Assembly (NCBI GenBank): GCA_050731755.1
Contig: JBOHPP010000096.1
Span: 1 to 9,473, forward strand
From: JBOHPP01 sp050731755
GTDB taxonomy: Bacteria; Methylomirabilota; Methylomirabilia; Rokubacteriales; CSP1-6
Length of the DNA: 9,473 nt
Reading direction: 5' to 3'
Made by a program: the position numbers and the translations under genes. The notes beneath the pieces were generated by a model. It did no database searches. It was not told the origin of the DNA and saw only the letters and a program-made list of their open reading frames with translations. Below, piece by piece: positions 1 through 6,638 of this stretch (the first letter of the stretch is position 1; the number at the start of each line of letters is the position of its first letter).

Positions 1-363
1 GTGCGCGGGCTGGCGGAGCGACGCGGCGAGCAACGCGAGGACCACGGCGGTCAGCGCGAGCATGGGCACCCCGGGCGCGGGCACCGCGAAGCTCGCGGTG
101 ACGACGATACCGCCGATGAGCCCTGCCATGCGCGCGCTCCGGATGCCCGCGCGCGCGAACATGCCGCTGAGCTCCCATTGTCCCAGCGCCGCCACCAGCA
201 CGACGACCGCAGCGAAGAGCCACGCGGGCGCCCCCATGACGATCGCGAGAAATACCGGGAGCAGGACGAGCGTGCTGAGCACCCGCTTGCCCAGCCCCCC
301 GACCCGGGACATCGACGCGCCTTCCATGTCGGCCTCGAACGATGGGCTCGCGACGTGTCCCAT
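1..363 (-). CDS. cdsA: Phosphatidate cytidylyltransferase, N-terminal part (cut by window edge)
   Basis: The integral membrane enzyme CdsA makes CDP-diacylglycerol from phosphatidic acid and CTP, the branch point of phospholipid synthesis. Only the first 121 codons are present; the frame is open to the window edge, so the C-terminal half with the family signature and catalytic residues is missing. The visible part fits the family: a short basic start (GKRVLSTLVLLPVFLAIVMG near residues 25-44) followed by about four hydrophobic segments (roughly 27-44, 47-63, 79-95, 100-115), with QWEL at 62-65 after the second. The chosen ATG shares one base with the uppS stop (TGATG) but has no clear Shine-Dalgarno sequence. 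Alternative ATGs lie at 327 and 312. The one at 312 has GGAAGG seven bases upstream and gives a more typical CdsA N-terminus, so the true start may be there. The position after uppS is the usual one and supports the call. Confidence 0.85.
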   Translation of the reverse strand, partial: MGHVASPSFEADMEGASMSRVGGLGKRVLSTLVLLPVFLAIVMGAPAWLFAAVVVLVAALGQWELSGMFARAGIRSARMAGLIGGIVVTASFAVPAPGVPMLALTAVVLALLAASLRQPAH

Positions 364-1145
364 CACACGCGTCCGAATCGACGCTCCCGCCGCTGGTAGT
401 CGGCCACGGCCAGGTAGAGCTCGCGGGGTCCAAAATCCGGCCAGAGCGTCGGCGTCATCCAGAGCTCGGTGTAGGCGATCTGCCACAGGAGGAAGTTCGA
501 CACCCGCATCTCGCCGCTGGTGCGGATGAGCAGGTCCGGATCGGGGATCCCAGCGGTGTACAGGGTCCGGGCGATCTCGGCCTCCGAGATGGCGTCCGGA
601 TCGAGCGCCCCCGCCGCCACCTGGCGGGCCAGGGCCCGGAAGGTGTCGACCAGCTCGTCGCGCCCGCCGTAGTTGAAGGCCATGATGAGGTTCAGCCCGG
701 TATTGTGGCGGGTTTCGGCCACCACCCGGTCGATGCCGCGCCGCACCGGCTGGGGCACCCCGGTGGGCCGGCCGATGACGCGCAGGCGCACGTTGCGCTC
801 CATCAGCTCGGGAAGCTCGCGATAGATCGATTCCTCGAGCAGCTTCATCAGCGTGGACACCTCGTTCTCGGGACGGCTCCAGTTCTCGGTGGAGAACGCA
901 TAGAGCGTCAGGTAGTCCACGCCCAGCTCGTGGGCGGCCCGCACGATGGCCCGCGCCGCTTTCACGCCCTCACGGTGGCCGGCCACGCGGGGCAGCCCGC
1001 GGCTGACCGCCCAGCGGCCGTTACCGTCCATGATGATGGCCACGTGCCGGGGCACAGGCTGCGCTCGCACGCGGGCCAGCAAGTCGGCTTCGGTGGCGGC
1101 GGGCCGCTCGGCACGCCGCGGCTTGCTAGGAGATCGGAGGGCCAT
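363..1145 (-). CDS. uppS: Isoprenyl (undecaprenyl) diphosphate synthase, cis-prenyltransferase
   Basis: This soluble cis-prenyltransferase adds isopentenyl diphosphate units to farnesyl diphosphate, making the C55 lipid carrier for peptidoglycan and other envelope polymers. The protein has 260 residues, close to the family norm. It shows MDGNGRW (39-45, with the catalytic Asp at 40), HREG (57-60), FSTENW (84-89), NYGGR (158-162), and the C-terminal block with RTSGE (208-212) and WPDF (235-238). The first 30 or so residues are a basic, poorly conserved extension before the catalytic core. The ATG at 1145 lies 14 bases after the frr stop, with a weak GGATGAG ribosome site, and the stop shares one base with the cdsA start. 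The chain length of the product cannot be read from sequence alone, but undecaprenyl is expected as this is the only such gene in the classical frr-uppS-cdsA order. Confidence 0.97.
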   Translation of the reverse strand: MALRSPSKPRRAERPAATEADLLARVRAQPVPRHVAIIMDGNGRWAVSRGLPRVAGHREGVKAARAIVRAAHELGVDYLTLYAFSTENWSRPENEVSTLMKLLEESIYRELPELMERNVRLRVIGRPTGVPQPVRRGIDRVVAETRHNTGLNLIMAFNYGGRDELVDTFRALARQVAAGALDPDAISEAEIARTLYTAGIPDPDLLIRTSGEMRVSNFLLWQIAYTELWMTPTLWPDFGPRELYLAVADYQRRERRFGRV

Positions 1146-1159
1146 GTCGGCTCATCCTA

Positions 1160-1714
1160 TTAGAAGGACAGGATCTCCTGCTCCTTTTTCTTCAGCACCT
1201 CGTCCACCTTGGCGATGAACCGGTCGGTCGTCCTCTGGATCTGGTCGTGGCCGCGACGCTCGTCGTCCTCGGAGACTTTGCGGTCCCGGCCCAGGGCCTT
1301 GAGGGCGTCGTTGGCCTCGCGCCGGATGTTGCGGATGGCCACCCGGGTCTCCTCGGCCAGTTTGTGCACCGTCTTGGCCAACTGCTTGCGCCGCTCCTCG
1401 GTGAGCGGGGGCAGGGTGAGGCGGACCACCTTGCCGTCGTTGACGGGCGTCAGGCCGAGATCCGACTTCATGATGGCCTTCTCGATAGCGCCGAGCTGAG
1501 CGACCTCCCAGGGCTGGATCACCAGGGTCCGGGCGTCGGGCACCGAGACCGACGCCATCTGGGGCACCGGCGTGGGGGTGCCATAGTAGTCGACGCGCAC
1601 CGTCTCCAGCAGCCCGGCCGAGGCGCGGCCCGTCCGCACCGACGCGAACTCGCGCGTCAAGGTGTCGATGGCTCCATTCATTCGGCCTTCGATGTCCTTC
1701 ACGAGCGCTTGCAT
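1160..1714 (-). CDS. frr: Ribosome recycling factor (RRF)
   Basis: RRF works with EF-G to split the post-termination ribosome so that its subunits can be reused. The 184-residue length is typical. The sequence has the expected N-terminal helix ending in the ASVRTGRAS segment (24-32), the VDYYGTPTPVPQMAS start of the beta domain (41-55), a VIQPWE block (65-70), PLTEERRKQL (103-112), and the C-terminal helical arm ending in KKKEQEILSF. These map to the two-domain, L-shaped tRNA-like fold of the family. The start is fixed by an excellent Shine-Dalgarno sequence, GAGGAGGG, seven bases before the ATG. The frame stays open further upstream because it runs through pyrH out of frame; nothing there looks like RRF. 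The gene lies 17 bases after pyrH, as in many bacteria. All conserved blocks are intact. Confidence 0.98.
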   Translation of the reverse strand: MQALVKDIEGRMNGAIDTLTREFASVRTGRASAGLLETVRVDYYGTPTPVPQMASVSVPDARTLVIQPWEVAQLGAIEKAIMKSDLGLTPVNDGKVVRLTLPPLTEERRKQLAKTVHKLAEETRVAIRNIRREANDALKALGRDRKVSEDDERRGHDQIQRTTDRFIAKVDEVLKKKEQEILSF

Positions 1715-1721
1715 GGCTCCG

Positions 1722-1729
1722 CCCTCCTC
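1722..1729 (-). promoter_or_regulatory. Strong ribosome binding site of frr
   Basis: On the minus strand this reads GAGGAGGG, complementary to the 16S rRNA 3' end, seven bases before the frr ATG. It lies entirely in the pyrH-frr spacer. It decides the frr start, because the open frame itself continues far upstream. Confidence 0.8.
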
Positions 1730-1731
1730 GA

Positions 1732-2466
1732 CTACGACGAGACGATGGACCCCACCGGCTCGCCGAGCACGATGCGCTTGATGTTCCCCGAGCGCGTGAG
1801 ATCGAAGACGATGATCGGCAGGGCGTTCTCCATACACAGGGAGATCGCCGTGGAGTCCATCACCTGAAGTCGGCGGTTCAGCACGTCGCGGTACGTCGTC
1901 TGGGCCAGCCGCTCGGCGCTGCGGTCCTGCTTGGGATCGGCCGAGTAGATGCCGTCCACCTTGGTCGCCTTCATGATGGCGTCGGCGCCGATCTCGATGG
2001 CCCGCAGCGCGCCAGCGGTGTCCGTAGTGAAGAAGGGGTTCCCCGTCCCGGCGGCGAAGATCACCACCCGCCCCTTTTCCAGGTGACGGATGGCGCGACG
2101 CCGGATGTAGGGCTCGGCCACTGCCCGCATCTCGATGGCCGACAGCACGCGGGTCTGCAGTCCCGCCTTCTCCAGGGCGTCCTGCAGGGCGAGCGCGTTG
2201 ATGACCGTCGCCAGCATCCCCATGTAGTCGGCGGTGGCCCGGTCCATCCCTCCGGCGCTGGCGGCCACGCCCCGGAAGATGTTGCCGCCGCCGATGACAA
2301 TGGCGACCTGCACCCCCAGAGCGGTCACCTCCCGCGTCTCCTGGGCGATGCGCTCGAGCACGGCGGGCTCGATGCCGTAGCCCTGACTCCCGGCCAGCGC
2401 CTCTCCCGAGAGCTTGAGCACGATACGGCGGTAGGCCGGGCGCGGGGTGCCGGCGTCCGCCGCCAC
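1732..2466 (-). CDS. pyrH: UMP kinase (uridylate kinase)
   Basis: PyrH phosphorylates UMP to UDP with ATP, feeding UTP, CTP and UDP-sugar pools; the bacterial enzyme is a hexamer of the amino acid kinase fold, unrelated to eukaryotic UMP/CMP kinases. The predicted protein has 244 residues, normal for the family. It shows RIVLKLSGEAL (14-24, with the conserved Lys at 18), GGGNIFRG (59-66), the DRATADYMGMLATVINALA region (75-93), and the GTGNPFFTTDTAG loop (140-152). The most likely start is a GTG two bases after the tsf stop (TAGGCGTG), with GAGG about ten bases upstream inside tsf. There is no ATG between the tsf stop and the kinase core. The frame is open far upstream through tsf, but that extension is a shadow. 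UTP inhibition and GTP activation are known for bacterial homologues and are assumed here. Confidence 0.97.
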   Translation of the reverse strand: MAADAGTPRPAYRRIVLKLSGEALAGSQGYGIEPAVLERIAQETREVTALGVQVAIVIGGGNIFRGVAASAGGMDRATADYMGMLATVINALALQDALEKAGLQTRVLSAIEMRAVAEPYIRRRAIRHLEKGRVVIFAAGTGNPFFTTDTAGALRAIEIGADAIMKATKVDGIYSADPKQDRSAERLAQTTYRDVLNRRLQVMDSTAISLCMENALPIIVFDLTRSGNIKRIVLGEPVGSIVSS

Positions 2467-2468
2467 GC

Positions 2469-3077
2469 CTAGTCGCCCTCGCCGACCTTGAAGCGAGCAA
2501 AGCGTCGGACGACGATGCGCTCGCCGGTCTTGCCGCTGACGCCGTCGACGAGGTCCTTGACCGTGGTCTTGCCCGTCATGTCCTTGACGAAGGCCTGCTC
2601 GAGCAGGCACTGCTCGGCGTAGAACTTCTCGAGCTTGCCCTCGATGATTTTGTCGAGGACGTGGGCGGGTTTCTTCTGGTCGGCCAGCTGCCCGCGATAG
2701 ATCCCGCGCTCCTTGTCGACCACCTCGGCCGGGACGTCCTCGCGGCCGATCCAGGTGGGGCCCGCCGCCGCGATGTGCATGCCCAGGTCCTTCACCAGCT
2801 CCCGCACGGCGTCGGTCTTGGCCACGAAGTCCGTCTCGCAGTCGACCTCGACCAGCGCCCCCAGCTTGTCGCCGGGATGGATGTAGGCGCCGACCACGCC
2901 CTCTCGGGCCTCCCGGTGGGCCCGCTTGGCGGCGGAGGCAATCCCCTTTTTCCTCAGGTACTCGACGGCGTCGTCGAGGTCGTCCTTGGTCGCCTGCAGG
3001 GCCTCGCGGCAGTCCATGACCCCAGCCCCGGTGCGGTCGCGAAGCTCCTTGACCCGCTGCGCGCTCGCGGCCGCCAC
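2469..3077 (-). CDS. tsf: Translation elongation factor Ts (short form)
   Basis: EF-Ts is the guanine-nucleotide exchange factor that releases GDP from EF-Tu. The protein has 202 residues: a UBA-like N-terminal domain (about 1-46, RVKELRDRTGAGVMDCREAL), the core with ETDFVAK (81-87), whose Asp-Phe pair intrudes into the EF-Tu nucleotide site in known structures, and a C-terminal module with KFYAEQCLLEQAFVKD (151-166) and VVRRFARFKVGEG (189-201). It is shorter than the roughly 280-residue E. coli protein, which has an extra core subdomain, and matches the short form known from Thermus and many other phyla. It is therefore not truncated. The start is a GTG two bases after the rpsB stop (TAACGGTG). 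GGAGAG at the end of rpsB, about eight bases upstream, can serve as its ribosome site, so translation is probably coupled to S2. Confidence 0.97.
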   Translation of the reverse strand: MAAASAQRVKELRDRTGAGVMDCREALQATKDDLDDAVEYLRKKGIASAAKRAHREAREGVVGAYIHPGDKLGALVEVDCETDFVAKTDAVRELVKDLGMHIAAAGPTWIGREDVPAEVVDKERGIYRGQLADQKKPAHVLDKIIEGKLEKFYAEQCLLEQAFVKDMTGKTTVKDLVDGVSGKTGERIVVRRFARFKVGEGD

Positions 3078-3079
3078 CG

Positions 3080-3841
3080 TTAGCTCTCCGCCTCCGCCGC
3101 CGCCAACTCGGTGTCCGCGGCCGCCTCAGCCACAGGCTCGGCTCCCTCCTCCTTACTGAGGGCGCCCCGACCCTCCAGGATCGCGTCGGCGATGCGCGAG
3201 GTGATGAGGCGGACGGCCCGGATGGCGTCGTCGTTGCCCGGAATGGGATAGTCGATCCCGGTGGGATCGCAGTTGGTATCGACGATGGCCACGATGGCGA
3301 TGCCCAGCCGCTGAGCTTCGGCCACCGCAATCCGCTCCTTGCGGGGATCGATGATGAACACTGCCGAGGGCAGTTGCTCCATGGCCTTGATCCCGACCAG
3401 CGCCTTCTCGAGCTTCTGGCGCTCGCGGTCCAGCTCCAGGGCCTCCTTCTTGGGCAGCCGCTCCCACTCGCCGGCCTCCTTCATCTCTTCGAGCTTCTTG
3501 AGGCGGGCGATCGACTTGCGGATCGTCTCGAAGTTGGTGAGCGTCCCGCCCAGCCACCGCTGGTTCACGTAGAACATGCTGCAGCGGCTGGCCTCCTCGA
3601 ACACGGTGTCCTGCGCCTGTTTCTTGGTACCGATGAACAGGACGGTGCCGCTGCTGCCGGCCAGGTCCCGCACAAAGGCGTAGGCCTCCCGGAACTTCTT
3701 GAGGGTCTTCTGGAGATCGATGATGTAGATGCCGTTGCGCTCCCCGAAGATGTACTTCTGCATCTTGGGATTCCAGCGCTTGGTCTGGTGGCCGAAGTGC
3801 ACCCCGGCCTCGAGCAGCTCCTTCATCGTCAATGCCGCCAT
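3080..3841 (-). CDS. rpsB: 30S ribosomal protein S2
   Basis: S2 binds late in 30S assembly at the head-body junction and recruits S1 in many bacteria. The 253-residue product starts MAALTMKELLEAGVHFGHQ and carries the family blocks TKRWNPKMQKYIFGERNGI (20-38), FIGTKKQAQ (69-77), YVNQRWLGGTLTNF (91-104), FIIDPRKE (162-169) and VDTNCDPTGIDYPIPGND (187-204). After about residue 230 comes an Ala/Glu-rich acidic tail, variable in the family. The ATG is fixed by a near-perfect AAGGAGG just upstream; the open frame beyond it overlaps argJ and looks nothing like S2. The gene opens the conserved rpsB-tsf-pyrH-frr run. Its 88-base upstream gap contains a strong hairpin, listed separately. S2 is known to repress its own mRNA in E. 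coli; whether it does so here is unknown. Confidence 0.98.
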   Translation of the reverse strand: MAALTMKELLEAGVHFGHQTKRWNPKMQKYIFGERNGIYIIDLQKTLKKFREAYAFVRDLAGSSGTVLFIGTKKQAQDTVFEEASRCSMFYVNQRWLGGTLTNFETIRKSIARLKKLEEMKEAGEWERLPKKEALELDRERQKLEKALVGIKAMEQLPSAVFIIDPRKERIAVAEAQRLGIAIVAIVDTNCDPTGIDYPIPGNDDAIRAVRLITSRIADAILEGRGALSKEEGAEPVAEAAADTELAAAEAES

Positions 3842-3845
3842 AATT

Positions 3846-3852
3846 CCTCCTT
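3846..3852 (-). promoter_or_regulatory. Consensus ribosome binding site of rpsB
   Basis: On the minus strand this reads AAGGAGG, followed by AATT and then the rpsB ATG. It is the closest match to the Shine-Dalgarno consensus in the window and pins the S2 start. The spacing of four bases is slightly short. Confidence 0.8.
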
Positions 3853-3875
3853 CGGTTCGTCCTCCGCCGTGCTCA

Positions 3876-3897
3876 CGGAGCCGGGTGACCGGCTCCG
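3876..3897 (-). promoter_or_regulatory. Perfect hairpin in the argJ-rpsB gap (candidate rpsB leader or attenuator)
   Basis: On the minus strand the arm CGGAGCCGG, loop TCAC and arm CCGGCTCCG form a perfect 9-bp, GC-rich stem; two G-U pairs could extend its base. It begins 33 bases after the argJ stop and ends 34 bases before the rpsB ATG, leaving the ribosome site free. No run of T follows (TGAGCACGG comes next), so it is not a canonical intrinsic terminator. It could be an S2 autoregulatory element, a processing site or mRNA stabiliser, or a pause site. Function is inference; the pairing is seen directly. I see no convincing -35/-10 pair in the same gap. Confidence 0.55.
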
Positions 3898-3929
3898 CAC
3901 CGATGAGATGCACGGCGCGCGTGATGGTT

Positions 3930-5174
3930 CTAGGTCGTGTACTTGGCGTTGATTCGAACGTACTCCTCGCTGAGGTCGCACGTCCAGACCCGGTCCTCGG
4001 CGCGGCCCAGGCCCAGATCGATGGTGATGGTGAACTCGGGCCGGCCCATGATCTGCCGGATCCGGTCCAGGCGGGCGCCCTCACGTAAAATTCCCTGCTC
4101 CACCAGAGGCTCGTCGTCGACGAGGACGGCGACCCGGGCGGGGTCCACCTTGGCCGCCGACTTGCCGACGGCCATCATGATCCGCCCCCAGTTGGGATCC
4201 TGGCCGTTGACCGCCGTCTTGACCAGGGGCGAGTTGGCCACGCTGCGCGCCGCCCGCAACGCATCCTTGCCGGTGGCCGCTCCACGGACGGCAACGGTGA
4301 CGAGCTTCGTGGCTCCCTCCCCGTCGCTCACCAGCGTGCGAGCCAGACGCTCGGTTAACGCGTCGAGCCCCCGGGTGAACTCGCGGAGCCCCCGCCCGCC
4401 CGGCTCCAGAGGCGCGTTCTCGGCCAGACCGTTGGCGAGGATGGCGACGGTGTCGCTCGTGGACTGGTCACCGTCGACGGTGATCCGGTTGAACGACCGC
4501 TCGACGCTCTGGGCGAGAACCCGACGCAGCGTCTGGGCTTCGACCACCGCGTCGGTGGTGAGAAAGCAGAACATCGTCGCCAGGTGAGGCTCGACCATCC
4601 CCACGCCCTTGGCGATGGCGCCCATCGTCACCGGCCGCCCGTTGATCTCCGTCCGAAGCGCCGCCTCCTTGGGCCGGGTGTCCGTCGTCATGATGGCCTC
4701 GGCGGCGGCCCGACTGCCCTGCGGGGACAGCGCCTTGACGAGCCGGGGCAGCGCGCTTCGGATCCGGTCCATCGGCAGGAGCGGGCCGATGACGCCGGTC
4801 GCCCCGATCAGGACGTGACGGCTCGGGATCCTCAGCAGTTCGCCGACCAGCCGCGTGATCTCGCCCGCGTCCCGCAACCCCTGCTCCCCGGTGCACACGT
4901 TGGCGCAGCCGCTGGAGGCGACGATAGCCTGGGCCACACCGCCCCGGACGTGCTCCATGGAGACGAGCACGGAGGCGCCCTTGATCTGATTCGAGGTGAA
5001 GACGGCCGCCGCCCGGGCCGGCGTGGGTGAGTGGATCAGGGCCAGGTCTTTCTTGCCGCTGGCCTTGATGCCAGCCGCCAGCCCACCGGCCTGAATGCCG
5101 GGAACTGCGGTGACGCCTCCGTCGAGCCACTCGAGATCGCCCGCGCGCGGACCGGACCGCCTGACCGCGGCCAC
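3930..5174 (-). CDS. argJ: Bifunctional glutamate N-acetyltransferase / ornithine acetyltransferase
   Basis: ArgJ moves the acetyl group from N-acetylornithine to glutamate, releasing ornithine and regenerating N-acetylglutamate; bifunctional members also use acetyl-CoA. With the proposed GTG start the protein has 414 residues, near the family norm. It shows GGVTAVPGIQAGG (19-31), GATGVIG (124-130, oxyanion-hole region), GVGMVEPHLATMF (190-202) with the Ala-Thr self-cleavage site before Thr200, ITVDGDQSTSD (231-241), AVNGQDPNWGRI (321-332) and the C-terminal YVRINAKYTT. Thr200 becomes the nucleophile and N-terminus of the beta chain after cleavage. The GTG shares one base with the argC stop (TAGTG), indicating reinitiation. 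An in-frame ATG at 5219 would overlap argC by 46 bases and add a Pro-rich stretch, so I disfavour it. Whether it is mono- or bifunctional cannot be read from sequence. Confidence 0.96.
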   Translation of the reverse strand: MAAVRRSGPRAGDLEWLDGGVTAVPGIQAGGLAAGIKASGKKDLALIHSPTPARAAAVFTSNQIKGASVLVSMEHVRGGVAQAIVASSGCANVCTGEQGLRDAGEITRLVGELLRIPSRHVLIGATGVIGPLLPMDRIRSALPRLVKALSPQGSRAAAEAIMTTDTRPKEAALRTEINGRPVTMGAIAKGVGMVEPHLATMFCFLTTDAVVEAQTLRRVLAQSVERSFNRITVDGDQSTSDTVAILANGLAENAPLEPGGRGLREFTRGLDALTERLARTLVSDGEGATKLVTVAVRGAATGKDALRAARSVANSPLVKTAVNGQDPNWGRIMMAVGKSAAKVDPARVAVLVDDEPLVEQGILREGARLDRIRQIMGRPEFTITIDLGLGRAEDRVWTCDLSEEYVRINAKYTT

Positions 5175-6235
5175 TAGGGATACACCGGGGGGGCTTCCAG
5201 GCCTGTCCGCTCGTTCCACCCGCAGAGAATGTTGAGGTTCTGGACGCCATTGGCGGAGCCGCCCTTGCCCAGGTTGTCGAGGGCGGACAGACAGACGGCC
5301 CGACCGGTGCGGGTGTCGGCCACCACCGCCACGTCGCAGAAATTCGAGCCGAGCACGTTGCGCGTCGTAGGCCGCTCGCCCTCGCCCAGCACCCTCACAA
5401 ACGACTCGCCGGCGTAGAACTCGCGGTAGAGGCCGGTCAGCTCCGCCGTGGACAACGTCTGGATCAGGGGCACCACCGCCGTGGTGAACAGGCCGCGGTT
5501 CAGGGGCAGCAGGTGCGGCGTGAACGTCACCCGGACGGGGACACCGGCCAGCCCGGCGAGTTCCTGCTCGATCTCCGGGGTGTGGCGATGCCCGGCGACA
5601 CCGTAGGCCTGGACGTTCTCGTTCGCCTCCGTATAGAGGTACATGGGGTCGGTCTTTCGCCCCTGGGCCCCGGCTCCGGTCACGCCGGACTTGCCGTCGA
5701 TCACGATGCCGTCGAGCCGGGCCAGACCACGCTTGACCAGCGGCGCGAGCGCCAGCAGCGCGCCCGCCGGATAGCAGCCGGGCACGGCCACGATCGGCGC
5801 CGCCGCGATCGCCTTGCGGTGCAACTCGGGCAGCCCGTAGGCCGCCTCCGCCAACCCTTCGGGGTCGGTGTGGGGCGCCTTGTACCAGACGGCGTACTCC
5901 TGGACGTCCCGCAGCCGATAGTCAGCCGAAAACTCGATGGCCCGGACCTCGCGGCGCCGGAGCGTGGGAACGATCTTCTGGGACTCGGTCGAGGGCAGAG
6001 CCAGGAACACGACGTCGGCCACGTCGACGAGCCACGCGGGGTCGAGGTCGTGGAACGTCAGCTCGGTGAGCCCGCGCAGGTGCCGGTAGGCCTGGCCGAG
6101 CGGCTCCCCCGCCCGGCGATCGGAGGTGACACCGGTCACCTCGACATTCGGGTGCCGGAGGAGCAGCCGCAACAGCTCGGCGCCCATGTAGCCGCTGGCG
6201 CCGGCGACGGCAACGCGAACGGTCTGCGAGCCCAC
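5174..6235 (-). CDS. argC: N-acetyl-gamma-glutamyl-phosphate reductase
   Basis: ArgC reduces N-acetylglutamyl 5-phosphate to the semialdehyde with NADPH, the third step of arginine synthesis. The protein has 353 residues, normal for the longer ArgC type. It has an N-terminal Rossmann motif, VAGASGYMGAELLRLL (10-25), FLALPS (77-82), the FSADYRL block (102-108), the catalytic-Cys motif VPGCYP (151-156, Cys154), SGVTGAGAQGR (183-193), GHRHTPEIEQ (215-224) with the conserved histidines, and a C-terminal LDNLGKGGSANGVQNLN (319-335), which resembles the DNL-KG-AVQN nucleotide-side block. The start is a GTG four bases after the rpsI stop, with only a weak AGGG as ribosome site. ArgC is followed by argJ with a one-base overlap. 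argB, argD and the later genes are not in the window. Confidence 0.97.
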   Translation of the reverse strand: MGSQTVRVAVAGASGYMGAELLRLLLRHPNVEVTGVTSDRRAGEPLGQAYRHLRGLTELTFHDLDPAWLVDVADVVFLALPSTESQKIVPTLRRREVRAIEFSADYRLRDVQEYAVWYKAPHTDPEGLAEAAYGLPELHRKAIAAAPIVAVPGCYPAGALLALAPLVKRGLARLDGIVIDGKSGVTGAGAQGRKTDPMYLYTEANENVQAYGVAGHRHTPEIEQELAGLAGVPVRVTFTPHLLPLNRGLFTTAVVPLIQTLSTAELTGLYREFYAGESFVRVLGEGERPTTRNVLGSNFCDVAVVADTRTGRAVCLSALDNLGKGGSANGVQNLNILCGWNERTGLEAPPVYP

Positions 6236-6239
6236 CGCC

Positions 6240-6638
6240 CTACCGCTTCGAGTACTGGAACTTCTGCCGGGCTCCGGGCTGACCGTACTTCTTGCGCTCC
6301 CGCATGCGCGGATCGCGCGTGAGGAGCCCGGCCTTTTTGAGCACCTGACGCAGATTCTCGTCGAAGCGGACGAGGGCCCGGGCGATACCGTGGCGCACCG
6401 CCCCCGCCTGCCCGGTGGGGCCGCCGCCGCCCACGTTGACGATGATGTCGAACTGCCCCACGGTGTTCGTCACCTGCAACGGCTGGGCGATGATCATGCG
6501 GAGCGTCTCGCGCGGGAAGTAGTCCTCGAACGCCCGCCGGTTGACGACGAGGCGGCCCGAGCCCTGGCGCACCCAGACGCGAGCCACGGAGGTCTTGCGG
6601 CGGCCGGTGCCGTAGGAGCGGTCGATCACGGTGGCCAT
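6240..6638 (-). CDS. rpsI: 30S ribosomal protein S9
   Basis: S9 sits in the 30S head, and its basic C-terminal tail reaches the P-site tRNA. The 132-residue product has the blocks GTGRRKTSVARV (10-21), VNRRAFEDYFPRE (32-44), PLQVTN (53-58), FDIIVNVGGGGPTGQAGA (63-80), RHGIARAL (82-89) and the ending RDPRMRERKKYGQPGAR then QKFQYSKR, with the terminal SKR intact. The ATG shares one base with the rplM stop (TGATG), and GGGAGG lies seven bases upstream inside rplM. The frame is open further upstream through rplM but encodes nothing S9-like there. The rplM-rpsI pair is one of the most conserved gene pairs in bacteria. Confidence 0.98.
   Translation of the reverse strand: MATVIDRSYGTGRRKTSVARVWVRQGSGRLVVNRRAFEDYFPRETLRMIIAQPLQVTNTVGQFDIIVNVGGGGPTGQAGAVRHGIARALVRFDENLRQVLKKAGLLTRDPRMRERKKYGQPGARQKFQYSKR

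Noticed and set aside
342..1163. Long plus-strand open frame opposite uppS (273 codons)
   Set aside because: It is the mirror of uppS, a side effect of high GC; its product is low-complexity (Gly, His, Arg, Val-rich) with no motif, while the minus strand gives a complete UppS.
1732..3330. Minus-strand open frame that would give pyrH a 288-residue N-terminal extension through tsf
   Set aside because: The extension is Arg/Gly-rich and overlaps the whole of tsf in another frame; the GTG at 2466 gives a normal-length UMP kinase.
3876..3897. Intrinsic terminator after argJ
   Set aside because: The stem is strong, but no T-run follows on the minus strand (nor a convincing one on the other side), so a canonical terminator is not supported; kept only as a hairpin.
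3842..4084. N-terminal extension of rpsB into argJ
   Set aside because: S2 homology starts at the ATG at 3841, which has a near-perfect ribosome site; upstream residues are an argJ shadow.
5513..6322. Plus-strand open frame of 269 codons opposite argC and rpsI
   Set aside because: It runs antisense across two well-supported genes and shows no recognisable domain or ribosome site.
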